Positions 55,070 to 64,000 of a DNA stretch of 64,000 nucleotides are shown in pieces. The notes beneath the pieces are model-generated. The model saw only the letters and a program-made list of their open reading frames with translations, was not told the origin of the DNA and made no database searches. Position 1 is the stretch's first letter. The number at the start of each line of letters is the position of its first letter. The stretch spans positions 1 to 64,000 of the forward strand of contig CAYVKA010000016.1 in the NCBI GenBank assembly GCA_964451925.1. Reading direction: 5' to 3'. This DNA comes from Nevskia sp964451925. GTDB taxonomy: Bacteria > Pseudomonadota > Gammaproteobacteria > Nevskiales > Nevskiaceae. The translations under genes and the position numbers were made by a program.

Positions 55070-56524
55070 TCAGGCCCGGGCCTCGCGCAGCGAGCGGTAC
55101 AGGCCGATGTAATCTTCCGCCGCCCGGTGCCAGGAAAAGTCCCGTGCCATGCCGGCGCGCTGCAGCGCGCGCCAGCGGTCCGGGTTGCTGCGCAGCTCCA
55201 GGCTGCGCATCAGCCCGAACTGCACGCCGCCCGGGTCGGCGTGCAGGAACTGGACGCCGCTCGCGCTGCCGTCCGCCAGCGTCTGCGCGGTGGCATCGAC
55301 CACGGTATCGGCCAGCCCACCGGTGCGGCGCACCACCGGGATGGTGCCGTAACGCTGGCTGTACATCTGCGTCAGGCCGCAGGGCTCGAAGCGCGACGGC
55401 ATCAGGAACAGGTCGGCGCCGGCGATGATGCGCCGGGCGCGGCGCTCGTCATATCCAAGATGCAGCGCGACCCGTCCCGGGTGGGCGTGGGCGAGCGCCT
55501 GCAGTTCCCGCCGCAACGCCGCCTCGCCGTCGCCCAGGATGGCGAACTGCAGCGGCTGGCGCAGCAGCGCACCCGCCGCGGCGGCGATCAGGTCGATGCC
55601 TTTCTGCTGCACCAGGCGGCTGACGATGCCGACCAGCGCTGTCTGCGGCTCGGCTTCCAGACCCATCTCCAGTTGCAGTGCGGCTTTGTTCGCCGCCTTG
55701 CCCGATTTGACGGTGCGCGGGCTGTAGCGCCGCTCGATGGCCGGATCGGTGGCCGGGTTCCAATCCTGGTCGTCGATGCCGTTGACGATGCCGTGCAGTT
55801 GGCCGCGGCGCCAGCGCAGCAGCCCGTCCAACCCATGGCCGTGTTCGGCGGTCTGGATTTCCTCGGCGTAGGTGGGGCTGACGGTGGTGATGGCGTCGGC
55901 GTAGGCGATGCCGGCTTTCATATGCGACAGCTGGCCATGGAACTCGACGCCGTCCATCTGCCACCAGCGTGCCGGCAACTGCAGCACACCGGCATCGCGC
56001 GCGGGAAACAGGCCCTGGTAGGCCAGGTTGTGAATGGTGAACACGCCGCGCGCCGGGCCGCCCAGCTCCCTCAGCCAGGGCATGGCCAGTCCGGTGTGCC
56101 AGTCATTGGCGTGCAGGATGTCGGCGCGAAAGTCCGGCGGTGCGTCGTGCGCTGCCAGGCGGGCGAGGGCGGCGGCGAAGCAGCCGAAGCGCCAGTTGTT
56201 GTCGCTCCACGACTGCCCCTGCTCGTCCTGGTAGGGATTGCCCGGGCGGTCGAACAGGCCGGGGCAGTCCAGCAGCCAGTACGCCAGGCCGGCTGCGCCT
56301 GGCACTTCCCATACGGTGAAACTCTGCCCCAGCACCATCACGGTCGCCACCGCCCGCTGCGCTCTGGCGTGGCGCTGCCAGCCACGGTAAGCCGGCATGG
56401 CGACGCGCACTTCGAGGCCGTGTGCCGCCAGCGCCGCAGGCAGGCCGGCGGCGACATCGGCCAGCCCGCCGATCTTGACGAAGGGCAGGGCCTCGCTGGC
56501 CCCGTAAAGGACGCGCAAACTCAT
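55070..56524 (-). CDS. glgA: Glycogen synthase
   Basis: 484 residues from ATG at 56524 (a TTG three codons upstream is possible). GT5 motifs: VLYGASEALPFVKIGGLADVAAGLPAAL, with the ADP-glucose-binding KxGGL, the central HANDWHTGLAMPWL, TTVSPTYAEEIQT, and C-terminal SRFEPCGLTQMYSQRYGTIPVVRRTGGLADTV holding the catalytic Glu. It adds glucose from ADP-glucose to the growing alpha-1,4-glucan. Last gene of the five-gene glycogen run, 13 bp after glgP. No glgC (ADP-glucose pyrophosphorylase) is in the window. Confidence 0.96.
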   Translation of the reverse strand: MSLRVLYGASEALPFVKIGGLADVAAGLPAALAAHGLEVRVAMPAYRGWQRHARAQRAVATVMVLGQSFTVWEVPGAAGLAYWLLDCPGLFDRPGNPYQDEQGQSWSDNNWRFGCFAAALARLAAHDAPPDFRADILHANDWHTGLAMPWLRELGGPARGVFTIHNLAYQGLFPARDAGVLQLPARWWQMDGVEFHGQLSHMKAGIAYADAITTVSPTYAEEIQTAEHGHGLDGLLRWRRGQLHGIVNGIDDQDWNPATDPAIERRYSPRTVKSGKAANKAALQLEMGLEAEPQTALVGIVSRLVQQKGIDLIAAAAGALLRQPLQFAILGDGEAALRRELQALAHAHPGRVALHLGYDERRARRIIAGADLFLMPSRFEPCGLTQMYSQRYGTIPVVRRTGGLADTVVDATAQTLADGSASGVQFLHADPGGVQFGLMRSLELRSNPDRWRALQRAGMARDFSWHRAAEDYIGLYRSLREARA

Positions 56525-56537
56525 CTCGGACAAAACG

Positions 56538-59090
56538 CTAGAGCCAACGCATCAGGCCGGTTTCGCAAATGTGGATCAGGTCCGGGTGATGCGGAAAGGC
56601 ACGGATGCGGATCTGCTGGTGCCCGGTGAGCGGCTTGACGCGCAGCTCGTAGTAGCTCCATTGCTCCTCGTTTCCGGCAATATCGAACGCATCGGTTCTC
56701 ACCGCTTCAAACTCCAGTGTCGGGTGCGGCTGGCCGAACAGGCACTGGATCATCACGTCCTCGGGGTTGAGTCCGTTGAGCTGGGCCCGGACCCTGAGAA
56801 CCAGATCCTCGGTCTGCAGCAGCGCCGTCGGCGGCTGCCACTCCAGTTCCAGCCGCAGGCCTTCCCAGCGCTGCGCGATGCGTGCCTTCCATTGCGCCAG
56901 CTGGTGTGCCGGCTCGCCGTCGTTGCGCCCCAGCCGGCGCGCGTGACGGATCGCCGGCGCATAGGCGCCGCGCAGATAGTCGAGCAGCATGCGCTGGGCG
57001 TTGAAGCGCGGGATGGTGGTCTTCATCGCATTCTTGGACAGCCGCACCCAGTCTTCCGACCAGCCCTGGCGCGGCTCGCGGTAGTAGCGCGGCACGACTT
57101 CGTGTTCGAGGATGTCCAGCAGCTGCCGCGCCTCCTCCTCCGAGCGGGCCTCCAGCTCGAGCTGCGTGCTGACCGGCTGCACGGCAAAGCCGTTGTCGCC
57201 GGTGTAGCCTTCCGGCCACCAGCCATCGAGCACCGAGAGGTTGACCACGCCGTTGATGCCGGCCTTCATGCCGGAGGTGCCGCAGGCTTCCAGGGGGTAC
57301 TCCGGCGTATTGATCCAGACATCGCATCCCTGCACCAGGTTGCGTGCGAAGTGCAGGTCGTAGCCTTCGACGATGATGATGCGGCCGATGAACTCGGGCT
57401 GCATCGAGGCGTGATACAGCTCGCGGATCAGCGCCTGCCCGGGCTCGTCGCGCGGATGGGCCTTGCCGGCGATGACCAGGATCGCCGGCCGCTGCGGGTC
57501 ATTGAGCAGGCGTGCCAGGCGCTCGCGGTTGCGCAGCATCAGGTTGGCGCGTTTGTAGGTGGCGAAGCGGCGCGCGAAACCCAGCACCAGCGTCTCGCTG
57601 TTGGTGTCCGTGATGTGCTGCAGGATGCGCTCGATCACCGCTTCCGGGGTGCCGTTGCGCAGGTGCTGACGCCGCAGCCGTTCGCTCAGGTTGATCAGCA
57701 GGTCGCGTTTGAGGCGCTGGCGGATGGCGACGAAACGACGGTATTCGATGCCGTCGATGGCTTTCCAGTAGGCCTCGTCCAGCAGGTGCCGGGTCCATTC
57801 CGGAAAGTAATCATGCAGGAACTGCACCCAGATGCGCGCCATGAAGGTCGGCAGATGCACCCCGTTGGTGATGGCGCGCAGCGGATTGTCCTGCGGCGCG
57901 ATCTGCGGCCAGACATAGCGCTCCATCGACGCGGCGATGTTGCGGTGCACCTGCGATACCCCGTTGACCGAGCGCGCGCCGCGCAGCGACAGCGCCGTCA
58001 TGTTGAACAGCTCGCTGCTCGGCTCCGCACCCACCGCGAACACCCGCTCCTCCGGCGCGCCCAGCTCGCCCAGGAAAGCGCCGAGCGCGGAGCGCAGGTG
58101 GTCGTGCGAGAAGCGGTCGTGGCCGGCGGGCACCACCGTATGCGTGGTGAACGCGGTGCCGGCGGCCACCAGTTCCAGCGCCGCTTCGAATTCCATGCCG
58201 GAGGAGACGTGCTCGCGCACCCGCTCCAGGATGGAGAACGCCGCATGCCCCTCGTTGACGTGCCAGGCGCTGGGGCTGAGGCCGAGGGCGCGCAGCGCGC
58301 GCACTCCGCCGATGCCCAGCACGATGCACTGCTTGATGCGGGTGCCGGTGCCGCCGCCGTAGAGCTGGTAGGTGATGCTGCGATCCGCCGCGTCGTTGTC
58401 GGGCAGGTCGCTGTCGAGCAGCAGCAGCCGGGTGTGCCCGGCCTGCGCGCGCCAGATGCGCAGCTGCACCGCGCGCCCTTCGACCGGCACGCTGATGCGC
58501 AGTTCGCCGCCATCGGCATTCCGCGCCAGCGTGATCGGCAGGTCGTCTGAAGTCACCGGCAGGTACAGGGCGCGCTGCTGGCCATGGCCGTCGATCTGCT
58601 GGGTGAAATACCCTTCGCGGTACAGCAGCCCGATCGCCACCAGCGGCAGACCCAGGTCGGAGGCCGCCTTGCAATGGTCGCCGGCGAGTATGCCCAGGCC
58701 GCCGGAGTAGATCGGCAGGCTCTCGTGGATGCCGTATTCGGCGCAGAAGTAGGCCACCAGCTCGCTCGCCGCGTCGATCTGGTTGGCGACCTCGAAATCG
58801 GGATTGGTGGCCAGATACAGGTCGAACGCGGCCAGCGCGCCGTAGTATTCGTAGAGGAAATCCGGGTCAGCCGCCGCCGCTTCCAGCCGCTTCTGCGAAA
58901 CGCGGCGCAGGAACACCTTGGGATTGTTGCCGCAGGATTTCCACAGCCGCGCGTCGAGCCGCCAGAACAGGCCGCGGATGCGGCGGTCCCAGCTGTACAT
59001 GAGATTGGCCGCCAGTTCCGGCAGGCGCCCAAGCTTCTCCGGCAGGCTGGGACAGGCCTCGAGGGTGTAGGTGGTGGGCACATCGCTCAT
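56538..59090 (-). CDS. glgP: Alpha-glucan phosphorylase, short GT35 type
   Basis: 850 residues. It is of the DUF3417-containing alpha-glucan phosphorylase type found in many bacteria and archaea, distinct from E. coli GlgP. N-terminus (YTLEACPSLPEKLGRLPELAANLMYSWD), then IYSGGLGILAGDHCKAASDLG, HVNEGHAAFSILERV, TTHTVVPAGHDRF, and the active-site region EYPLEACGTSGMKAGINGVVNLSVLDGWWPEGY. Phosphate and substrate-site Lys/Arg residues appear intact (VIAGKAHPRDEPGQALI). It releases glucose-1-phosphate from glycogen or maltodextrin. AAGGAG lies before the ATG at 59090; 26 bp after glgB. Confidence 0.96.
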   Translation of the reverse strand: MSDVPTTYTLEACPSLPEKLGRLPELAANLMYSWDRRIRGLFWRLDARLWKSCGNNPKVFLRRVSQKRLEAAAADPDFLYEYYGALAAFDLYLATNPDFEVANQIDAASELVAYFCAEYGIHESLPIYSGGLGILAGDHCKAASDLGLPLVAIGLLYREGYFTQQIDGHGQQRALYLPVTSDDLPITLARNADGGELRISVPVEGRAVQLRIWRAQAGHTRLLLLDSDLPDNDAADRSITYQLYGGGTGTRIKQCIVLGIGGVRALRALGLSPSAWHVNEGHAAFSILERVREHVSSGMEFEAALELVAAGTAFTTHTVVPAGHDRFSHDHLRSALGAFLGELGAPEERVFAVGAEPSSELFNMTALSLRGARSVNGVSQVHRNIAASMERYVWPQIAPQDNPLRAITNGVHLPTFMARIWVQFLHDYFPEWTRHLLDEAYWKAIDGIEYRRFVAIRQRLKRDLLINLSERLRRQHLRNGTPEAVIERILQHITDTNSETLVLGFARRFATYKRANLMLRNRERLARLLNDPQRPAILVIAGKAHPRDEPGQALIRELYHASMQPEFIGRIIIVEGYDLHFARNLVQGCDVWINTPEYPLEACGTSGMKAGINGVVNLSVLDGWWPEGYTGDNGFAVQPVSTQLELEARSEEEARQLLDILEHEVVPRYYREPRQGWSEDWVRLSKNAMKTTIPRFNAQRMLLDYLRGAYAPAIRHARRLGRNDGEPAHQLAQWKARIAQRWEGLRLELEWQPPTALLQTEDLVLRVRAQLNGLNPEDVMIQCLFGQPHPTLEFEAVRTDAFDIAGNEEQWSYYELRVKPLTGHQQIRIRAFPHHPDLIHICETGLMRWL

Positions 59091-59116
59091 CGGGCTTGTT
59101 CTCCTTCTTGTTCCGT

Positions 59117-61048
59117 TCAGGGCGCTGCCGCAGGGTGCGAGGCCCCGGTTTCTCCATGCGGGCTTTCGGGCTCCAGGCAGAGCAGGGCCAGCGGCGGCAG
59201 GGTCAATGCGATGGAGCAGGGTTGCCCCATCCAGGGTTGCGCGTCCGCGTTCACCGCCCCCAGGTTGCCCATGTTGGAGCCGCCGTAGGCCGCCGCATCG
59301 GTGTTGAGGATTTCGCGGTAGCGGCCGGGCAGCGGCACGCCGATGCGGTAGCCGCTGCGTGGCACCGGCGTGAAGTTCGCCACCACCACCACCAAGCGGC
59401 CGTCGCTGCGCCGCAGGTAGCTGGCGACCGACTGCGCCACGTCATGGCAATCCAGCCACTCGAATCCCTGCGGCGAGAAGTCGTCGCCGTGCAGCGCCGG
59501 TGCTTGCCGGTAGAGGCGATTCAGATCGGCGACCAGCCGCTGCACGCCGCGGTGCGCCGGCTCCCGCAGCAACTCCCAGTCGAGCGCGCGGTCGTGGTCC
59601 CATTCGCGGCGCTGGGCGAATTCCTGGCCCATGAACAGCAGCTTCTTGCCGGGATAGGTCCACTGGTAGGCCAGCAGCAGCCGCAGCTGGGCGAAACGCT
59701 GCCAGTCGTCGCCGTGCATCTTGTTCAGCAGCGAGCCTTTGCCGTGCACCACCTCGTCGTGCGACAGCGGCAGCACGAAATTTTCCGAATGGGCGTAGAG
59801 CAGGCCAAAGGTGATGCGGTCGTGATGATAACGGCGGTGGATCGGGTCGAGGCGCAGGTAGTCGAGCGTGTCGTGCATCCAGCCCATGTTCCACTTCATC
59901 GTGAAGCCGAGGCCGCCGACGTAGGTGGGGCGGGTGACCAGCGGCCAGGCGGTGGATTCCTCGGCGATGGTCACCGCGCCCGGATGCAGCTCGTGCACCA
60001 GCGCGTTCAGCTGCTGCAGCAGGGCCACCGCCTCCAGGTTCTCGCGGCCGCCGTGGCGGTTGGGCCGCCATTGTCCGGCCTTGCGCGAATAGTCCAGGTA
60101 CAGCATCGAGGCCACAGCGTCCACGCGCAGGCCGTCGATGTGGTATTCGTCGAGCCAGAACAGTGCGCTGGCAAGCAGGAAGTTGCGGACCTCGGGCCGG
60201 CCATAGTCGAAGATCAGCGTATCCCAGTCGGGGTGTCGCGCCTGCACCGGGTCCGGGTATTCGTACAGCGGCCCGCCGTCGAAGCGCGCCAGTCCGTGCG
60301 CGTCCGCCGGAAAGTGCGCCGGTGTCCAGTCCAGCAGCACGCCCAGGCCGGCCTGGTGGCACTGGTCGACGAAGGCGCGGAAGTCGTCCGGGCTGCCATG
60401 GCGGCTGGTGGGCGCGAAGTAGCCCAGTGTCTGGTAGCCCCAGGAGCCGTCGAACGGATGCTCCATCACCGGCAGCAGCTCGATATGGGTGAAACCCAGC
60501 TCCCGCAGGTAGGCGGGCAGCAGCTGGCCCAGTTCGCGATAGCCGGGGGTCTGGCCGCCGGCGTCACGCCGCCAGGAGCCCAGGTGCAGCTCGTAGATCG
60601 ACATCGGCGCCCGCTGCCAGTCGCGCTGGCGCCGCGCTTCCATCCAGCGGTCGTCTTCCCAGTGGTGCCGGGTGGGCGTGGTGACCACCGAGGCGGTCTG
60701 TGGCCGCAGTTCCATCTGGCGCGCGTAGGGATCGGATTTGAGGCACAGGCTGCCGTCGGCGCCGGCCACCTCGAACTTGTACAACGCGCCGGGCTGCAGT
60801 CCCGGCACGAACCTTTCCCAGATGCCGCCGGGGTGGCGCTGCATGGGATGCGCAAGGCCGTTCCAGCCGTTGAAGTCGCCGACCACGCTCAGCCGCTGCG
60901 CGGCGGGGGCCCAGGTCGCGAACTGCACGCCGGCCTGTCCGTCGCGGCTGCGGGCATGGGCGCCGAGAAAACGGTAGGCGTGCCAGTGGTGGCCTTCGCC
61001 GAACACCTGCCGGTCGAATTCGCCGACCCGGGGCGTGTCCGCGTTCAT
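59117..61048 (-). CDS. glgB: 1,4-alpha-glucan branching enzyme
   Basis: 643 residues from ATG at 61048, whose A is also the last base of the malQ stop (TGATG). The form is short: it has one N-terminal CBM48 (HAYRFLGAH; ATWAPAAQRLSVVGDFNGW) where E. coli GlgB (about 730) has an extra domain. The GH13 barrel follows: LLPVMEHPFDGSWGYQ, DEYHIDGLRVDAVASML with the nucleophile Asp, TIAEESTAWP with the acid/base Glu, and PLSHDEVVHGKGSL with the third Asp. It introduces alpha-1,6 branches. The longer upstream frame overlaps malQ and is rejected. Confidence 0.96.
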   Translation of the reverse strand: MNADTPRVGEFDRQVFGEGHHWHAYRFLGAHARSRDGQAGVQFATWAPAAQRLSVVGDFNGWNGLAHPMQRHPGGIWERFVPGLQPGALYKFEVAGADGSLCLKSDPYARQMELRPQTASVVTTPTRHHWEDDRWMEARRQRDWQRAPMSIYELHLGSWRRDAGGQTPGYRELGQLLPAYLRELGFTHIELLPVMEHPFDGSWGYQTLGYFAPTSRHGSPDDFRAFVDQCHQAGLGVLLDWTPAHFPADAHGLARFDGGPLYEYPDPVQARHPDWDTLIFDYGRPEVRNFLLASALFWLDEYHIDGLRVDAVASMLYLDYSRKAGQWRPNRHGGRENLEAVALLQQLNALVHELHPGAVTIAEESTAWPLVTRPTYVGGLGFTMKWNMGWMHDTLDYLRLDPIHRRYHHDRITFGLLYAHSENFVLPLSHDEVVHGKGSLLNKMHGDDWQRFAQLRLLLAYQWTYPGKKLLFMGQEFAQRREWDHDRALDWELLREPAHRGVQRLVADLNRLYRQAPALHGDDFSPQGFEWLDCHDVAQSVASYLRRSDGRLVVVVANFTPVPRSGYRIGVPLPGRYREILNTDAAAYGGSNMGNLGAVNADAQPWMGQPCSIALTLPPLALLCLEPESPHGETGASHPAAAP

Positions 61049-62412
61049 CACCGCTGCGCTCCGGGCCTGGTGAATGCGCGCTGATGCGCGGCGAGCTGCC
61101 GGCGCAGGCGCGGCGCGAAGTCCTCGCCCAGCTGTGACCAGGCGAAGCGCCAGCGCCAGTTGTTGCCGACAGTGCCGGGATGGTTCATGCGCGCCTCGCT
61201 GCCCAGTCCCAGCAGATCCTGCAGCGGCACGATGCTGAGCGGTGCCGGCGAGGCCCAGGCCAGGTCGACCAGGGCCTGCGGCATTCGCGGCTCGGCCGAG
61301 CCCAGGCAGCGCCGCAGATGGTCGCGGGAAGCTTCGTCCAGCGCGCGCCACCAGCCCAGCGTGGTGTCGTTGTCATGGGTGCCGGTATAGCACACGCTGT
61401 CCGCCTCATGGTGCTGCGGCAGGTGCGGATTGGCGGGATCGCCGTCGAAGGCGAATTGCAGCACCCGCATGCCGGGGATGCCCTGGCCCTGGCGCAGTTG
61501 CACCACGTCCGGCGTGATATAGCCGAGGTCTTCGGCCACCAGGCGGGCGCCGCGCAGCTGCGGGCGCAAGGCTTGCAGCGCGGCCACACCCGGGCCGGCG
61601 GCCCAGGCGCCTTCGCGCGCGGTGCGCGCCTCGCGCGGAATGCGCCAGAACGCGGCCAGGCCGCGGAAATGGTCGATCCGCACCAGATCGAAGCGCCGGC
61701 TTTGCACCGCAAAGCGTCGCGCCCACCAGCGATAGCCCTGGCGCGCCATGGCGTCCCAGCGGAACGGTGGATAGCCCCACCACTGGCCGTCGGCGGCGAA
61801 GGCGTCGGGCGGCACCCCCATGAACGCCTCGCAGCGCCCATCGCTGCCGATCTCGAACAGCTCGCGCTCGATCCAGGCATCGGCGCTGTGATGCGCCAGG
61901 AACAGCGGCACATCGCCGAACAGCAGCAGGCCGCGCTGGTTGAGGCCGCGCTTGAAACGCGTCCAGTCACGCTCGAAGCCGCATTGGGTGGCCTGGATCA
62001 GCGCGATGTCTCCGGCCAGCTCGGCGCGTGCCGAGGCCAGCGCGCGCGGCTCGCGGTCACGCAGCGGAACCGGCCAGTGGAACCACTCCAGCCCGGCATG
62101 GCGCGCCTCCAGCGCGGCAAACAGGGCATAGTCCGGCAGCCAGTCGGCATTCTCCTCGACATAGGCCGCCACCTCCGCGGCGCCCGGCGCCGGCGAGGGC
62201 GGAAACAGCGCGGCGTTGCCGGCGAAGGCGGAATCGGGCTGATAGGGTGAGCCGTAACGATCGGGATTGCCGACCGGCAGGATCTGCCACACGCGCACGC
62301 CGGCGGCGCCGAGCAGGTCGGCGAAGCGCATGGCATGGTCGTCGATCAGCCCGCCCGGCAGCGAGCCGGGATGCAGCAGGACGCCGGCGCAGCGCTCGAT
62401 CCAGCCCGCCAT
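61048..62412 (-). CDS. malQ: 4-alpha-glucanotransferase (amylomaltase)
   Basis: 454 residues, GH77. N-terminal motif ERCAGVLLHPGSLPGGLIDD and LPVGNPDRYGSPYQPDSAFAGN, with FGDVPLFLAHHSADAW, the nucleophile region FDLVRIDHFRGLAAFW, acid/base LVAEDLGYITPDV, and CYTGTHDNDTTLGWW. All three catalytic carboxylates are visible. It disproportionates maltodextrins and so links debranched or short glucans to GlgP. It overlaps glgB by one base and follows the GH57 gene with one base between. It is slightly shorter than the usual bacterial form (about 500). Confidence 0.95.
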   Translation of the reverse strand: MAGWIERCAGVLLHPGSLPGGLIDDHAMRFADLLGAAGVRVWQILPVGNPDRYGSPYQPDSAFAGNAALFPPSPAPGAAEVAAYVEENADWLPDYALFAALEARHAGLEWFHWPVPLRDREPRALASARAELAGDIALIQATQCGFERDWTRFKRGLNQRGLLLFGDVPLFLAHHSADAWIERELFEIGSDGRCEAFMGVPPDAFAADGQWWGYPPFRWDAMARQGYRWWARRFAVQSRRFDLVRIDHFRGLAAFWRIPREARTAREGAWAAGPGVAALQALRPQLRGARLVAEDLGYITPDVVQLRQGQGIPGMRVLQFAFDGDPANPHLPQHHEADSVCYTGTHDNDTTLGWWRALDEASRDHLRRCLGSAEPRMPQALVDLAWASPAPLSIVPLQDLLGLGSEARMNHPGTVGNNWRWRFAWSQLGEDFAPRLRRQLAAHQRAFTRPGAQR

Positions 62413-62413
62413 A

Positions 62414-64000
62414 TCAGCGGTTCGGCAACATGGCGCCGAGCGGTGCGCTGGCGGGGGTGTCGGATGGCTCGAAACTCAGCGGATGATCCAGCAGCGCCGG
62501 CGGAGCGGCGTCCAGGCAGTGGTAGAGATGCCGCAGATGGGCCCGGAACAGCCGGTCGAATTCCGCCACGGCGGCGCCCGGATGCGGCATGCCCGGCCAC
62601 CAGAACCAGTCGGAGCCTTCGCAGGCGCCAAGCGCATGCTGCGCCGCCGCGCTGGGTTCCGGTGTCGCATCGAAGCGGCGCTTGGCTTCCACCAGCAGTT
62701 CCCAGGCCTGGTTCTTGCCGCTGCTGCCGATCCAGGTCAGCAGCTGGCCGTGCACCCAGCTTCCGGCCGACAGGGTGTTCAGGTCGGGTGGTACGGCCGC
62801 GGCCTGGTCGAGAAAGCCGGCGAACGTGCTCAGGCGCAGCTGTGGATGATTGGCCAGCGCGGCGTAAAGCCCGCGGACGAAATCGATGCCGTTGTCGGCG
62901 TAGTATTCCCAGGGGTTTTCACCGTCCAGGGCCAACACCACCAGGCCGCCATGCCGTTGGTGCGACAGCGCCTCAAGATGGTGCACGAGATCCGCCACCG
63001 CGTGTTGTGCCTGCCAGTCCTTGTAGACGAAGCCGATGTTGTCGGAAAGGCCGTCGTCGCGGAAAAAGCCGCTGATGGGGCTGCCATGCAGGCGCCACAC
63101 GCAGGAGTGGATTTCGCCGCCGCCGCTGCGCTGCAGGGAATGCTGCAACACGCTCTGGCTGCTGGCGAGCCATTCGAATCCGGCCTGCTGCAACAGTTCG
63201 GCCGTGGCCTGCGAAACGGCCGCTTCGGATGGCCAGCAGCCACGCGGCAGCATGCCGAAAGCCTTCCAGAAAAGATCGCGGCCGGCGTGCAAGTGCCACA
63301 GGGCGCGTTCGCGGCCACCGGGGTAGGCCGCATTCGGCAGCGGCACTCCAGGCGCGGTTTCGTGGGCGCAGTCGAAGGACAACAGCAGCGGCAGGATCGG
63401 GTGGAAATACGGACTCATACACAACTCGGCCTGGCCGGATTCGGCCAGCTGGCGATAGCGCGGCACGATGGTGCCGAGCAGCTCGGACACCAGTTCCAGC
63501 AGGCCCCGGCATTGCGCGCCGCTGAAATCGCGCCGCTGGGCCAGCAGCGCGGCGGCGCGCGGGTCGCCGCGGCGCACCGATTCCCCCAGCCAGGTCAGGT
63601 GATACCAGACCACCATGTCGATGACCTGCTGTTCGGACAGCTCGGCGATGGCGCCGGGGCCGCTCTCAAGCGCGGCGGTCACGTCGGCGGCGAGGCGGAA
63701 ATACTCGTCGTAGCGGTGGTGCGCATTGCGTTCGTGCCCGCGCAGGCAGCACTCGAGCAGGTGCTCGCGCTGCTCCGCCGGCGGCGGCGTCAGCAGCGCC
63801 GCCATCAACGGCTCCGCCGGCGCTGTGCCCCGGGCCAGCGCCGCCTGCGCCTGCCCGGCCAAGTCCGCCAGTTGCTCGAGCAGCACTGGCGAGAAGTTGA
63901 TCACCGCGCAGGCGCCAGGGACGGCTTCCAGGTGCGACGCCATGTCGGTATAGGCGCGCAGGCCGTGCAGGTAGGCCCAGGGCAGGGCCGGCACGCCGGC
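62414..64000 (-). CDS. GH57 glycoside hydrolase, N-terminus beyond the window
   Basis: At least 526 residues in an open frame to the window edge; by family comparison only about 30 N-terminal residues are missing. GH57 regions are seen: LPWAYLHGLRAYTDMASHLEA, CLRGHERNAHHRYDEYFRL, region 3 GCWPSEAAVS with the nucleophile Glu, and region 4 VLALDGENPWEYYADNG with the acid/base Asp. A C-terminal helical part (FWWPGMPHPGAAVAEFDRLFRAHLRHLY) follows. Such enzymes act on alpha-1,4/1,6 glucans as amylases, transferases or branching enzymes; the precise reaction cannot be told. First visible gene of the glycogen operon. Confidence 0.92.
   Translation of the reverse strand, partial: AGVPALPWAYLHGLRAYTDMASHLEAVPGACAVINFSPVLLEQLADLAGQAQAALARGTAPAEPLMAALLTPPPAEQREHLLECCLRGHERNAHHRYDEYFRLAADVTAALESGPGAIAELSEQQVIDMVVWYHLTWLGESVRRGDPRAAALLAQRRDFSGAQCRGLLELVSELLGTIVPRYRQLAESGQAELCMSPYFHPILPLLLSFDCAHETAPGVPLPNAAYPGGRERALWHLHAGRDLFWKAFGMLPRGCWPSEAAVSQATAELLQQAGFEWLASSQSVLQHSLQRSGGGEIHSCVWRLHGSPISGFFRDDGLSDNIGFVYKDWQAQHAVADLVHHLEALSHQRHGGLVVLALDGENPWEYYADNGIDFVRGLYAALANHPQLRLSTFAGFLDQAAAVPPDLNTLSAGSWVHGQLLTWIGSSGKNQAWELLVEAKRRFDATPEPSAAAQHALGACEGSDWFWWPGMPHPGAAVAEFDRLFRAHLRHLYHCLDAAPPALLDHPLSFEPSDTPASAPLGAMLPNR

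Overview
The window is GC-rich and densely coded. It looks like the chromosome of a gammaproteobacterium, probably near Nevskiales/Solimonadaceae or Xanthomonadales. The grounds are the infC-rpmI-rplT-pheS-pheT-ihfA-merR order, an IF-3 N-terminus of the Xanthomonas type, a DUF1302/DUF1329 outer-membrane pair and several fatty-acid/lipid catabolism genes. This placement is inference, since no 16S gene or similar marker is present. I see no intact phage, insertion sequence or CRISPR array.

Layout. 1-10.2 kb (minus strand): DUF1329 (cut by the window edge) and DUF1302 proteins, two unknown genes, a DUF2834 membrane protein, two tandem acyl-CoA dehydrogenases, a SRPBCC protein and a long-chain acyl-CoA synthetase, which together suggest uptake and activation/oxidation of hydrophobic acids. 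10.4-10.9 kb: tRNA-Pro(GGG) followed by a frameshifted HTH regulator relic. 11-17.7 kb: porin, mini PstS-like protein, SCO1-like protein, two-CxxCH secreted cytochrome and a chemoreceptor. 18-24.5 kb (minus): the translation block infC-rpmI-rplT // pheS-pheT-ihfA-merR, with a terminator between rplT and pheS and an apparent AUC start for infC. 24.5-34.2 kb: a cNMP-binding/EAL protein, a 1240-residue DUF748 protein, a glutaminase-STAS-cNMP fusion and a heavy-metal P-type ATPase. 34.2-40 kb: SRPBCC protein, two multihaem cytochromes and a lipoprotein joining a beta-propeller to a phosphoesterase. 40-40.9 kb: tRNA-Val(GAC) whose 3' end is duplicated 160 bp away, in debris resembling the scar of an integrative element.

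41-64 kb is the most interesting part. Four FNR/ANR-type palindromes (TTGAY-N4-RTCAA; two perfect) occur within 13 kb, before a groEL paralogue that lacks groES, before a five-gene operon (secreted protein, epimerase, HAD-UbiA, unknown secreted protein, FGE-like protein), before a CBS-BON gene and before a PEP synthase gene. The PEP synthase frame has one in-frame amber codon at its domain boundary. Next to it lies a five-gene glycogen operon (GH57, malQ, glgB, glgP, glgA) without glgC. My reading, which is inference, is a low-oxygen or energy-stress locus that combines protein repair, a polyprenyl-linked sugar/cell-envelope pathway, gluconeogenic PEP synthesis and carbon storage.
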